From NCBI GenBank assembly GCA_947579605.1, contig OX388309.1:14206713-14270712 (forward strand): a stretch of DNA of 64,000 bases. Reading direction: 5' to 3'. Under the pieces are notes generated by a model, which was not told where the DNA came from, searched no databases, and was given only the letters and a program-made list of their open reading frames with translations. Every line of letters starts with the position of its first letter. Within the stretch, counting starts at the first letter, position 1. The stretch is from Athripsodes cinereus. Taxonomy: Eukaryota > Arthropoda > Insecta > Trichoptera > Leptoceridae. This document shows, one piece after another, positions 11,400 to 24,126 of this stretch. Both the position numbers and the translations under genes were made by a program.

Positions 11400-13370
11400 G
11401 ACTACAAAAATAACAGCAACTTACTTTTCTAAACATTAATAAATGTTAGAACAAAATAAAACAGTTATAGAATTTAAAGAGTTTCATTTGAGATAAGAAT
11501 TTCCATACAGCATAACAGTTCCCAAAAGCTGGAATAAGGTCATTAAACTTGGGATAGAAAAACACCTTTAGGTATGTGAATTTCTCTGGATTTTGTATGG
11601 TTGTTTGTTTGGAGTAGGCAACCCTACGAGTTACTATTATTGTCGCTATTGTTTGGTACCTACATAATACCGTATCCCAGATGAGTATTGTGGAGTGTAG
11701 AGTGTGGAATCATCACAACGACACTCTGAACTCATTGTGCAACGTGACAATACCACATCATCTAGTAGCAAACATTATACGGAAGTATACTTTTACATTC
11801 ATCGATAGCTACAATTTTTGTTTAGTAACTACCTACCAATGATTTTCACAATGCAACATCACGTCCCCACTTCATTAGGTAACTTATTCAGCCGAGCATT
11901 TTCCAAGGACTTAATTTTTCTCTTGAACATTAAATTATCTGGTGTTCGAGGTCCCACTAGAAATGGAAATATTTGAATACGTTACTGGGATAATGTGATA
12001 TTATAAATATTTATTTATAAATGTCTTCCAAATTATTTAGAGGTAAAAAAAGTATCTATATCATACTAAAATATTCAAATCGTAATACTTTTAGTGGTGT
12101 TAATTTTTTAAATTGTATATCTCATACCTATTCAAAAGGTAAGTAGACAATAATGCTGGGAACAAATGCATACAAAAAGTCGATTACAATACTAATCCAT
12201 TAACGGATTGTAATTTTCAATACTTACACTGATCCATCACTAATCCAACTGATTTATTTGAAAAAACATGTACGAATGGACATCTGCACTTATGAAGTGT
12301 TTGTGACGAAATATTTTCAAGTTTCTTTATTGTGCACTTTAATAATGTCTTTAGAAAACACTAGAAGAATACATTAAGTTTCACGAGAAAATTGCTCAAA
12401 AATAGAAAAAAAATAACACATGATTACATTGAAGACGGTTCTAACAATATCTAATTTCAAACAATAGAAAAACACGAACAAAAATAGTAAAATGAAAACA
12501 ACAATGGTTCTGTAGTGTCAATTCTACTCTTATAACAACAGAAAATGAAGCGACTCTCACTTCACGATAACCGGTTCGGGGCAATTTGCCTCACGAATGT
12601 TCATATTAAATTAATAGTTATAAGTTTTTATTCAAGAATATGATATTTTTATAAAATTTACGTTTTTTTGTTGCGAAATGTTTATTCGCGAACGTAGCAA
12701 CTGCGACGACACCCACTACTCTCTACAACCTCAGAGCTTAATGAACGTAGTAGAGCGCCAGAATGTATTCGGCGGCCAGTGTGGAAAACTACGGCGTAGG
12801 GTAATGCAGGGAGTCCACTCGAGAACAGCGTACTCTGGTATCGTGTTATTAACGTAAACGATATATCCTGCGATAATCTTCATTGCTACGGTAATTTTAT
12901 AAACGTATGTATTTATAAATAAACTAAGTACTAATAGAAAACTGGGTATTTATTTATAATACACATGTCGAGTATTTTATTTTGTAGAACTATAAGAATG
13001 CATGAATTAATTAATCTTAAATACATAATCAAGTGACACATTGTATAAAAGGTCTGGTAGTATAAGTCTTCTGTTTCTGTTATACATACTGTGTTTAGGT
13101 GGGAATTCAACAAGATTATTTTATTATACCTAAATAAAGTTGTTATTATTGGAATATGTGTATTCTTTGACTACTTGTTTGTTTTTTTTAAATACATATG
13201 TAAAAACCATAAATGATATCCTGAGTGGATAGAATACCTTTAATAAAAGAAAACTTTGTGTAGAATAATTCCCTGCATACGACGTCGGTGCCTCGCGACT
13301 TAACTCTACGTTCCTACATATAGAGAGATATAAATTATATTATTATTATAAATATAGTATGTACGTAAGC
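11400..13370. other. Intergenic sequence with a GC-richer patch
   Basis: Most of it is featureless AT-rich DNA. From about 12,540 to 12,860 GC content and CpG frequency rise, as in promoter or first-exon DNA. However, no start codon, splice pattern or conserved frame could be tied to a gene there. Confidence 0.4.
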
Positions 13371-13425
13371 ACCCCGCGGTGCGGCGTGTCTCGTCGCGTC
13401 GCTACGCTGACAGTACCGTAGTACT
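13371..13425. other. Short CpG-rich block
   Basis: CACCCCGCGGTGCGGCGTGT and the following CGTCGCGTCGCTACG stand out sharply from the roughly 30% GC surroundings. It could be a promoter or untranslated exon of an unseen transcript. There is no direct evidence for either. Confidence 0.3.
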
Positions 13426-13450
13426 TACGTATTTTCCTCTCTCTGATATC

Positions 13451-13519
13451 TGCAGGGTACCTACACTGCTTACTGCAGGGTACCTACACTGCTTACTGCA
13501 GGGTACCTACACTGCTTAC
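13451..13519. repeat. Three perfect 23-bp tandem repeats
   Basis: Units start at 13,451, 13,474 and 13,497. Each begins TGCAGGGTACC and ends ACTGCTTAC. The copies appear identical, so the array is recent. It lies about 25 bp after a CpG-rich block. Confidence 0.95.
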
Positions 13520-15906
13520 TGATCCTTATGGAAGTCCACAGACTTCTGAGCCATCCGGACGCTAATTGGGTCTCCTTTAATGCACAATCGTCACAAATCG
13601 TAATTCAGTCAGAAGCTGAATGTTCAGCGCTCATCTTGTCCCTTTATTTAATGGCTAAACTGAGACTACGAACTGAGGAATCACTCACCGACGCGGATTT
13701 TATCTAAAATCTTGATGTCTTTCTCGTGAAACCTTTCTTGAAAACAAATCGGTATATTAATGTGATTACTATTAATGTTAAACTAGTCATTTTTGTAAAA
13801 TGTTTGGTACCTACTTTTGAAGTTAGATAATCACTTATTTCACATTACTTGCAAGATACTAGAACTATTATAGAAGATCCACATCAACAGTAACACTCCC
13901 AATGCACAAGTTATCTACTATTCAGTATTGTCTGTGGCTAATATTGCACAATGATGGGATTTTCTACCCCTAAAAGAGGTTTCCCAATTTTCCGGGTTTA
14001 TTTGCATAGTATTAATTGAATGCCTGAAGTAAATAAAAAATTATGACAAATCTGGGAGTAGGTTCCCACTACATTCAACGTTTTCGTTATAATTTTCTGT
14101 ATTTTTTATGAGATACAATATAAAACACAATGTAAAAAAGCATAATAATATCAATTATTTATGATTTCACTTATTACATCATTTTTTAGTTTTATTTATT
14201 TATTCATTCTTTACTGTACATTGATAAAAAACAATTACATAAAAGGTATACATTCAAATTAAATACAATCAATATACAGAGGGCGAGTTTATCGCAATGG
14301 CGCGATCTCTTCCAACTAACCCATACGTAGGTAATGAAATATCGTCACAGAGATTGTTGATAAGTATACCACCAACACAATTATATGCTATGTACAACGA
14401 GTCAATAATCAGTATTTCCGATTAATAATCAAAAGAAACAACAAATTTAATTATACCTACAAGTTTCCTGTTCATTCAAATTGTCAATAAACAGAATGAA
14501 TTCAATTTTCCTTTTGCACCTTTTGACATTAAAAATAAAATATTATTTTGCTATTTCCACCCATAACGTATTTTTTTATTAATACCCTTTTTCATTTAAA
14601 AATACATACATACACAAAGTGTCACTAAGTAAGCATTTTTATTTAGATATGTTTTATAACAAAAGAAGACACAAAATTAGAACATACCAACCATTACGTT
14701 TGCGGTTCCTCGTTTTGGATACAAAATGTGGCAAATGAGTAAATGCAGACTTGTTTAACTATAATTGATTTAATATGTAGGTACCTACCTAACTATATAC
14801 ATAACTGTTATTACAACTAAACCTTATAATCCAAATACTCGTAACATTTTTTTAAATATACTTTAAATACTAAATTAAGTTTCAGAAAACCTTAAGCTAA
14901 ACAATTATTGTGAATAAATAAATGCGATCGCCCTTGTGATTTTTCACAAAACAGCGCAAAAAAGTTATTAAGAATATTATAAGACTTGTTTTTATATTTG
15001 TTCAATAGTCCTGATATTTTTATGAATCTTTCTTCAGTATTTCATATTTTTACGTTACACACAAACTTTCTCCTCTTAAAAGAAACACTATTCATGATTT
15101 GTTTTACAAAATGTAGCTTAATGTAGCCATTTCATAATTTGTGTAAATAACCTTATTGCTATTTTACGTTTTCAATGTACATACATATACATACAAACAC
15201 AGGAACCTTTTTGTTATTGTATGAGTCTTTAAAAACATATTAAAGGCTTTACATAATATGAAATATTCCTTCCTTTTTCTCTCTCCTATATTAGAATTCC
15301 ACGAAGAGATCTTAATATATTAGAAATATGTTTAATATACCTACCTATGGTATATTTTCAAGAAAATTTCATTACTTTTCATATAGAGTGTTCATTAAAG
15401 AGACCTATATGTTTAGACGTTAATTAATTATCTTGTAAATAATGCTTCATACCTAATAAAGGTAGAATGAAAAAGAATAAGCAGAAGATCAAATTACTTC
15501 AAACACACGCCTACTGCGTACAATGTGCCTTCATGAGCTAAAAAATATTAATATCAAATTTTACTATTAGAAAAATACCATTTAAATTAATTTTTTGAAA
15601 GTCAAAGAGAATTATATGTCGCTATGAAGAGCGGAAACTTTGTTATCAACAATTTTTAATTATTTTGGCATTCTCAGTAGCTACAGAATCCAAACAAAAG
15701 AACTTCCATGAAGTGATATCTCTCATACTGGTAATGTAGGTTCAAATATTTTTAATTAACTACTAAAATAAACATGTCAGATCTTAGATGTTTATTTATT
15801 TATTCATTCTTTCCTACACATTGATCTCTCAATTTATAAAAACATGCATTTAAATTAGATCGCATAGGCGCGATCTCTTCCAACTAACTCTGTTTAATAT
15901 CAATCG
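13520..15906. other. AT-rich intergenic stretch
   Basis: No gene was recognised. GGGCGAGTTTATCGCA at about 14,280 and related words at 1,770 and 15,860 (GCGCGATCTCTTCCAACTAA type) mark fragments of one more dispersed repeat. Confidence 0.4.
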
Positions 15907-16185
15907 GATCTAGAGGGAGAAATACAACAATATGAGCGGACTCCCTCATTCATCAGAGTAATACCTACAGTGCATCACGGCATATCTCACAAGTGGGATC
16001 TAGAGGGAGAAATACAACAATATGAGCGGACTCCCTCATTCATCAGAATAATACTTACAGTGCATCACGGCATATCTCACAAGTGGGGTCTAGAGGGAGA
16101 AATACAACAATATGAGCGGACTCCCTCATTCATCAGAGTAATACCTACCGTGCATCACGGAATATCTCACAAGTGGGGTAGCCAG
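15907..16185. repeat. 90-bp tandem repeat, three copies, built on repeat family A
   Basis: Units begin at 15,907, 15,997 and 16,087 with GATCTAGAGGGAG or a one-base variant. Each contains GAGCGGACTCCCTCATTCAT and GCATCACGGCATATCTCACA. The last unit runs on into the normal family A sequence (GTAGCCAGCAAAC). Because 90 is a multiple of three the array stays open in one frame, giving a spurious 30-residue protein repeat. Confidence 0.9.
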
Positions 16186-18187
16186 CAAACAAACTGCAAG
16201 TAATAAACGCGCAGATTGTCACCTCTATGCCATCAATTTCACATATATTCAGAATTGCAATGCACAGCATGCCTCTCCATTGCACTGTAGATGTTAATTG
16301 TTATAAATGGGAGTGCATAGCATGCCTCACCATTGCACTGTAGATGTTAATTGTTATAAACGGGAGGTTTTACGAACACCTGCCTTTTACAAGACTTACA
16401 GATAAGAGTATGAGGCCTATTATTCACCTACTACTGCATGGGGCTACAACAATATAATTATTATATTTGCCAATAGATAATACTAACTAGGGCTAAATAT
16501 GAACAAATCCATGACAAAGGGAGGGAAAATAATTTAAAAAAAAGTTTCTTGTACAATGCAACTGAGTATCTTCGGATATACCAGGTGCATCTGTATGTCA
16601 AATAACTACTACTTTAAAGTTCGTTCCTTTAGGTTGATTCTCCGCTTAGTCTAAGAAACAGTGGGATTCCCTTAAGAGAGAGACAGACATATTATCCCCC
16701 GAATAAAGGAAAGGAAGCGACATCCTGGATTCAATAAGTCAAAACGAATAAAGCTCGCTAGTCCACCCATAAGGGACGTTTGTAGAAAGGACATCATGCT
16801 CATGCGTAATTTGCTATTTTTTTTATGTCTATGTTTTCTAGTATTCGTATACAAGTAATGTAGGTATCGTAGTAAAATTTTCAGTTTATTCTTTAAAAAA
16901 TTATTGTCATATTGCGACTAGGCAGGAAACTAACAGACAGATATCTAGGATATCAAATAGAGGCTCTGAAACAAAACTGAGGAATAACTCTAACCATGAA
17001 ACGGTGGACTTATTTTTCATTAAACGGCATTACAGCATGCACCAGTGTAATGTCATGGTCCTTACCTTACTAGAATTGCATTACGATATTATATACCTAA
17101 TTATTATTATGTAGACATGAGAATAATATTGTGTAGATAACAGGACGTTATTATTGTGTCTTATGTATGCAGATCATGCATGTAGGCCGCCCCAGCCTTA
17201 CCTCGTGAAAGTATCACAACACAACAATGTTTCTTTACCTACTCATTGTGTGACATTCATCAGGTATAGGTACATCATTCATCACTCCAAGGTGTTGATT
17301 ATTCTCATAATATTATGTATTGTATAGATAAACATTAACAATTAAAGGAATCCTCCACAAATATTTTACGTCATTCATATATGTGTGTAGTACCTATAGT
17401 AAGTATTCATTTATACAATATATTTATTTCGTGTAATCTACCGTTGCACACATTCACTAAACAAATGACAGCAAAGTAGGTATAAAGTCTTGTATAAAAA
17501 TTGGAATTCATCGAGTATTTTTCTATGCCATCACAGCATCTCTTACAAGTGGGGTAACCAGCAGACTAACTGTATGTATTAATTGACTATTATCCTAGAT
17601 AATTTGATTTCAGGTGCTTCGCCACGAAATTAAACAATTACAAGAACTTCCCGGATAATAAAATTTAATATCCTTGTTTTAAAGATAATAGATATGATGT
17701 GAAAAGTGATACATTGCCTTCAACACATCAATTCCTCCAATGGAAGTCACAATGATTGAAATATTTATAAATATTTACAGTTAACTCATTGCATATACCT
17801 AATGGATACGAGTACACACAGATCCTCCTCTTATGTACCAAAAAAAGCATCCAATATAGATGGACATCATGAAAGATCAAGATTTTTTGTATAAAATATT
17901 GTAAGATAGAATTTTACAAATGTCTGTACTTTGAATATACCAACACTTCAATAGACAAAAAGTGCATGAACGCAGTTTTCCGTTATTTATTTGCTTTTGT
18001 TAAATTTACATAAATGTAATAATTTGGCTAACATTAATTATTTTATAACAAGTCACCTAAGCAATTTTGATCTCTTCACAGCTAATGTCACTTCACACTA
18101 ACGCTCACTCAAATATTGAATCCATTACGCTGCAATTTTTCTATCGTGACTAAGAAAATAAAATAAAATGTTGTTAGTAGCTAAGTA
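16186..18187. other. Intergenic DNA with repeat fragments
   Basis: A short direct duplication of GCATGCCTC.CCATTGCACTG lies at about 16,265-16,350. Part of repeat family A is at 17,524-17,585. No gene was recognised. Confidence 0.4.
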
Positions 18188-18449
18188 CCTCTATACGCTG
18201 CCTTAAAATCTATATTACTTTATGAAAGTGTAAATAGGGACGTGTAAATAAATAAATATACGTGATAATTTAACTTTGAGAAAATGGTTTTAAGTGGGTT
18301 GTGGTTAGTGTTCCCTATAGTGTCCTCTATACGCTGCCTTATCTATATTACTTTATGAAAGTGTAAATAGGGACGTGTAAATAAATAAATATACGTGATA
18401 ATTTAACTTTGAGAAAATGGTTTTAAGTGGGTTGTGGTTAGTGTTCCCT
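18188..18449. repeat. Direct duplication of about 130 bp
   Basis: The segments 18,188-18,323 and 18,324-18,449 are near-identical, both running from CCTCTATACGCTGCCTTA to GTGGTTAGTGTTCCC. The second lacks a few bases after CCTTA. It is non-coding. Confidence 0.92.
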
Positions 18450-19450
18450 TTTGATTCCAAGTCCCTAATTTCACTCCCGTGTTAACATTTTCGGCGTCAA
18501 GGCGCCTCCCCAGGACCTGGCAATATTGATCCACTTTCCCACTTGTATTGTATGGTAAACTTCCCGCCGTTACACTATACCAGTGGATTCAGAATTATTA
18601 CAATGAGATTTTGACCAATCGTACTACAATTTGATGCAACCAATATATTTTCACACAAGTGAAAAAAATAGTGTCGTATTTTTAACCTAACTATGTCAAA
18701 ACATGCTAACATTTTATATAATTATATATGTGTACCTGTAATAGGAAAAAGCACTAAATTAATTTCAAATTATCATAAAAATATTATTTTTTGAATCAGT
18801 ACTTCTATATTGAGTTCTAAGAAATATAATTTTGTTGATACCATTTTTCATTTCCTTTTAGGCATAATGTTAATTAAGAATAATAATGAGACATTAAAAC
18901 ATAAAAAGACGTTTATTTAATATATTTTTCAATTGACAAGATAGATTCTAAAACATTTTATATACCTATTCAAATTATTACCTACTGAAAATAATGCAAT
19001 AGAAAAATTTCCAATGGCTATTGCCAGTAAGGACATCAAATACAGAATTATTAAGCTAGTCATTGCACGAGACAGATTACTGACCAGGTTAAATGTTTAA
19101 GATTTATGAGAGTTCCACATTTAGACAGCGTTTTCATACGACCCATGTACCATAGATATAAAATTATCTGAGGCTTGAGTGGAGAGAATTGAAAATTGGC
19201 AGGGCTCTCAAACGTGTGGTCAGACGATATCTTTTGGATCTGGGAGTGGGTGGATCTGAGGGCCTTCTCAAATTTGCCGCATAATTATTTTCCTACCTTT
19301 TTTGTACATGTTTTTCGCCGTGTGGAGTTGGTTTGATTGCGAGTGCTTGAGTGGTGCGGGTAGTGTTTTGGTGAAAGCATTTATTTTTTGGTGTTTGATG
19401 GGCGAATTTTTTTATTAATAAAATATGTATTTTAAAGATTTGAACATTTA
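18450..19450. other. 3' flank of the lysyl oxidase gene
   Basis: No further gene was recognised. The minus-strand AATAAA at 19,454-19,459 is a plausible polyadenylation signal for the neighbouring gene. Confidence 0.4.
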
Positions 19451-19453
19451 TAA

Positions 19454-19459
19454 TTTATT
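19454..19459 (-). terminator. Candidate polyadenylation signal of the lysyl oxidase gene
   Basis: AATAAA on the minus strand, about 180 nt past the stop codon at 19,636. An ATTAAA occurs about 45 nt nearer the gene and could be used instead. Confidence 0.4.
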
Positions 19460-19635
19460 TTGCTGCCAAGAATAATCAACAATATCAACGTTCTGTTTAA
19501 TTTACTATCATCAATCAATCCATCATAGTACGTCCCTTGTGGGCAAACAAAAGTTGAGGTTTATATCCTACAGCAGCCCCCTTCATTCCACATTTATAAA
19601 TTCCATTTACAACAAAATCATTGAAGGGTTCCATG

Positions 19636-21821
19636 CTAAGGACTTTGTAATTTACAATCATAAACTGCAGCCGATGTTTCCGTGTACATAAGAATACAGA
19701 CTGCAGCATTATTTTCCCAAGTCATTTCTGGCACCTTCTTCTCAGGATTTATAGATACCTTTAACGTGTACATTCCTGGGTTCAACTCAGAAATATCAAC
19801 CCACTGACAATCCAAACTAAATTTATAAATGTCAGAACAATTGACCGAAATACCTGAAAAAAAGGATTCAAGCATAATATTTGTTAAAAGTTTATAAATT
19901 GGAATTAGTAGAAATTGATAATATGAACCTTGATCCCCGTAATTAGCACATGCATATTTGGGCTGCACTCCTGGGTGGCATGTATTATCTTCAAGACAGA
20001 AACTAGCTTTATGGCCTTCTGCAACACGTACACCTCGGTGATCCATTATATCAAATGTAGCGAATACCTCCATACTGTGATAGTGCCTGGAATACCAAGA
20101 ACACAAATTATCTAGAGCACACATATTTCAATACCTATATACGAGAACACATCAAGTTAATGAACGTTTTGTCACAATTATTAAAAGCCGAAAATAATTA
20201 AGCAATGCATGCATCGTGCAATTTCTAAGAATAGGTGTCCATACATATGGCACATGTGCCATTCCCATAAATGCTTTGGAACAGCCGGCCTAAAATCTGC
20301 TGTTCCAGAGTTCAAAACACTTGCTGTGAATTTTAACAATCTTCTGGTTTCTGCGAACCACTCGGTATGTTCCTTCTGAATCACATATGCTTGACTTCCT
20401 ACACAGTTTTCCTCCATAGCACATTGTAAGGCCATCAATGATCTGTCTTCTAAATGAGCAGTTCTCATCAACTCGTAGTGATCAAATATTAAGTCAGCCA
20501 TTTCTCTGACACATATAACTCCTGCCAAATTCGTTTTGTCGCCGAGACAAGTCACTTCTTCCAGTTCATCGTGTAAACAAGTGGATAAAGTTTCTTCAGT
20601 ACCATTACATTGTGTTCCACTCAATACAATAGAAGAAGAATTGCCACCAAAAAAGTTTGATTGAGAAGCCGTCATAGCAAACCCTAGTCCCAAACTTCTA
20701 CAGACGACATTTGCCTCTAAGAGAGACCATCCATCCCCGCATACACAGCCCCAGTCTTTGCCTATTTGTACCTGAATAAAATTATAGTCGATGAATAAAT
20801 TTCGCAGTACAGTAATATTATTAACTAGTTCAAAGCATGCAAGTAGTTAAACATAAATTTCACCTCTACTCTTCCCTCAGACTCTGTTCTACCGCCTTGT
20901 AGTCTAACAAGTATATCTTGACCGTGAGCATCTTTAATGATAGTCTTTTTTCTTTTCCTTTCTTCATTAATTCTTAACTCTTCCATCACTTCATCTTCCA
21001 GTTTAGGATTCTTACACATTACTCCCGCCGCTTCTTCTGGAACACAATCACTAACTCCCCATCCATCAAATCTGCACTCACTGAGAGATGACTCGCTCCC
21101 ATCGCAATAAAGATTATCCATCCAATATTTCCCTATAGATTTAAAAAAGTATTTATATTAGCGGGCTTATCTAATCGTTCTTTACCTTCAGCAGTTTTAC
21201 AAAAAAATCTTCTTCCTAGATCTTCTAACCCGATCATCGGTTCTTTGGAAAGAAAATAAAAAATGAAGTTAGGTTTTTGACAAACTGTGTTATTAACTTA
21301 CTAACAGCTACTCCATACTTTGCACTGTGTGTATGCCCCAAAGAAACACCGAACCCCAGCTGACGGCAGACCACTGTAGATTCTTCATTACCCCACTCAT
21401 CATCACATATTGCGCCCCACTTATTGTTGTGGAGAATCTCTATGTTACCTTCAAAAAAAAAAAAGTGTTTCTCTATTTCCAAAATGTAAAATCTCGCAAT
21501 GATTTATTTATTAAACAGTATGTTGATTAATTTAATGAAACTCCCATAATATAGTATTATGGGAGATGTGTGATAAGGCTTGGTGCCACTACGATTAGAT
21601 ACATACATACCTTCATACTGAGTATTTCCACCCACCAACCTAATGTGTCCCTCCTTCTTCTGATATTTTTTTAGTAACTGTTGTATCAAGTTCGCTTTTC
21701 TTTTTCGTTCGTCGTCGTTCACTCTCCTGGAGTCTCCGCTTGGTAAAGTAAAGCACGTAAGAATTACCCATAGTATTAGTAATTTCTTCAGTATCACAGA
21801 TTCTTTCATTTTTTGCCTCAT
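19636..21821 (-). CDS. Lysyl-oxidase-like protein with two SRCR domains (secreted amine oxidase)
   Basis: A copper amine oxidase that converts peptidyl lysine to allysine for extracellular cross-linking. Coding exons on the minus strand: 21,821-21,611; 21,448-21,302; 21,242-21,186; 21,132-20,864; 20,771-20,245; 20,086-19,929; 19,853-19,636. Phases agree and give 528 residues. Residues 1-29 form a signal peptide with a hydrophobic core, followed by a basic stretch. SRCR 1 spans about 60-178 and SRCR 2 about 212-318, both cysteine-rich. The catalytic domain has the copper motif WEWHMCHMHYH (397-407), assembled across a splice junction. The expected LTQ cofactor residues are Lys430 (in EGHKASFC) and Tyr466 (in CSDIYKF). 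All are present, so an active enzyme is expected. Two SRCR domains match insect Loxl2 rather than vertebrate LOXL2-4, which have four. A second Met lies five codons in (MKESV). Confidence 0.93.
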
Positions 21822-23949
21822 ATATTTCTAAAATTTATATTTGAGTAATTTGACATCGATGAGATCACCCATACGCAGATACACTTATGTTGCAGGCACT
21901 TTTGACAGTAGGTATGTATATAGATAATATTTTTCTATTAAGATATATTTTTTTATAAATCGACCGTCTTTTTATAGACATAACACATAAAATTATTTTA
22001 AAACATAAATCCACTTACTGACAGCATGTTTCACTAATAAATTTAGAAACAACACACATCAAGAAATGAATAATGAAAAATACAAATAAAGAAAGAAGAA
22101 CTCAGAATAATGGTAATTCAAAATATGATTATAACAATAGAAATAAATGTATAAATAATAAATAGGTACCTATGCAATAAAGTGTTTGTCCAACTTAATA
22201 ATACTGTAATAGCAAGTCGATAAAAAGAAAACGGGATAAATAATTAATCAAAAAATATTGATAAATCTTATAGTTGGTTATTACACAATACAAACAAAAG
22301 CTCAGATAGAAAGCAATACAAAAAAGGTAAACAGCAATGTACAGTGGCTACAACTTATCTCGTATACCTACATTAATATGTCACATAATATAATATTAAA
22401 GTAGGTATTATACGATCAATGACTAAATGAAAACGTATTATTATTTCAAAACATCTTCACAAGTTTCCTTGACTAATAATGCACTCGGAAACACATTTTC
22501 AAATGATATACTCGTAGTAATCAAAATTATTTACATAAATGTGATATGAGGAATGGTTATAGACGAACTGATTGTGAATTGAATTCATTATAGTTGCGCT
22601 GGTTATGGAGTACTTACATTATTTTAATTATTACGTCATTATGTCAGGGAATTTTCATACCTTTATTTACAAAAATACAATTAGAAAATGACGTGTAAAT
22701 ATAAGCATTTATTTAAACATATGAATATGTGGGGAAACCATATTTGTAACAAAAAAACGATAATTCTACTATGCTATACTGTATCGCACCGCATCACGGT
22801 ATTTTCAGTTGCGAGATATGTACCACCTGCAGGATAGCGAAAAGAATATTAGACGTTCCGACGCTCACGACTCAGCTTAGGCTGGCTTGATTTAGGCTGG
22901 TTCAATGATTCCACCTATTTTTTCTTATCAATGCTTGCACGGCGGGTGACTGCACTCATTGCAATATAGCAACTTCGTCTAGCCAAAAGCTCTTCATTTC
23001 AAGTATAAAAAGTTCTATGAAAATTCTTCACTAAGAATCGAACCCAATTGCATGTCCAGGGATATAACCGCTAAGCCACAGAAGTCTGTAGGTGCCCTTT
23101 GAGTTTGATTAAGTATTTTTTTTTCACGACCTTATCGACACCTACCGATATTATTTTGTAACTTCTTACTTACATGTTTTCATGTCCCGCGCGATCCGTA
23201 AAAATGTACAAAATTGCTGAAATAATAAAACGCATTAATATCGCAGCACCTAAATAAAATAAGCTGTATTGAAAATAATAATTTGCTTTTTATTTATAAA
23301 TCACGGAATTTATGTGTTTTTATAATATAGGTATAATAAAATACAGATGATAGCTTAGTTTTTGATATAATTATAATTTGAGTGATATCTTTACTTGCAT
23401 TGTTTATTTACTTACGTTTAACAAGATACCTTCTTAATTTTACTTCCGTGTATGAAAAAAAATCCGATTTTATTTTCAATTGTATAACATTTATTAGATA
23501 CCTAAATGAGGAAGTGAAACTAAACAAAAAAAGTTAAAACAAAAAACGATATTTTTTTGAAATAAAAAATGAAATTGTACAAAAATATCTATACACGGTG
23601 ACATGCATATAAAAGCATTTTTTATTATTTTTCCACATAGGTATTAAAAATTTACTTGTAGGAAAACGAAAAATTATTATGTTTTTTATGTTTTTATTCA
23701 AATAGGTAGATACTTTTTCTTTTGTATTATAATTCGATCTTCATGTGTTGGTTTAATACATTATAACATTTATAACTATGATATTGTATGGGAGAAGAGT
23801 GAACGTTACTTTAAAAATCTAAATTATATATATAGCTATAAAGTGATGTAACATAAATATCTTTAAATAATTATTGTTATTATTCATTTAATTTAAGGCA
23901 TTCCACCCAGTACGAGTGATTTGTGATAATTGTTATTAAAAAACATGAA
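21822..23949. other. 5' flank of the lysyl oxidase gene, AT-rich
   Basis: This includes the presumed promoter and any untranslated exon, but no TATA or initiator could be singled out. A GC-richer block at about 22,790-22,990 shares words with 51,470-51,600 (GGCTGGTTTAA or GGCTGGTTCAA, CGGGTGACTGCACTCA), marking a dispersed repeat. Confidence 0.4.
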
Positions 23950-24126
23950 ATCTTAAATATGCCAAAATGACATTCATATATTAAATCTTAAATATGCCAA
24001 AATGGCATTCATATTTATTAAATCTTAAATATGCCAAAATGGCATTCATATTTATTAAATCTTAAATATGCCAAAATGACATTCATATATTAAATCTTAA
24101 ATATGCCAAAATGACATTCATATATT
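23950..24126. repeat. Tandem repeat of about 36 bp, five copies
   Basis: Each unit contains ATCTTAAATATGCCAAAATG and ACATTCATAT or GCATTCATATTT. Copies begin near 23,950, 23,985, 24,021, 24,059 and 24,095. The two inner copies read ATGCCAAAATGGCAT, a 6-bp palindrome around AAA. The outer copies differ by one base. No coding role. Confidence 0.92.

Noticed and set aside
15970..16203. 77-residue repeat protein
   Set aside because: The frame is a by-product of a 90-bp tandem repeat within a non-coding dispersed repeat.
20825..20863. Extension of the fourth lysyl oxidase exon past GAG (KFMFNYLHALN)
   Set aside because: A GT donor at 20,863 and the acceptor at 20,772 join the conserved SRCR sequence VEVQIGKDWGCVCGDGW without a break.
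23950..24126. CRISPR-like array
   Set aside because: Repeats are contiguous AT-rich units without unique spacers, and the organism is a eukaryote.
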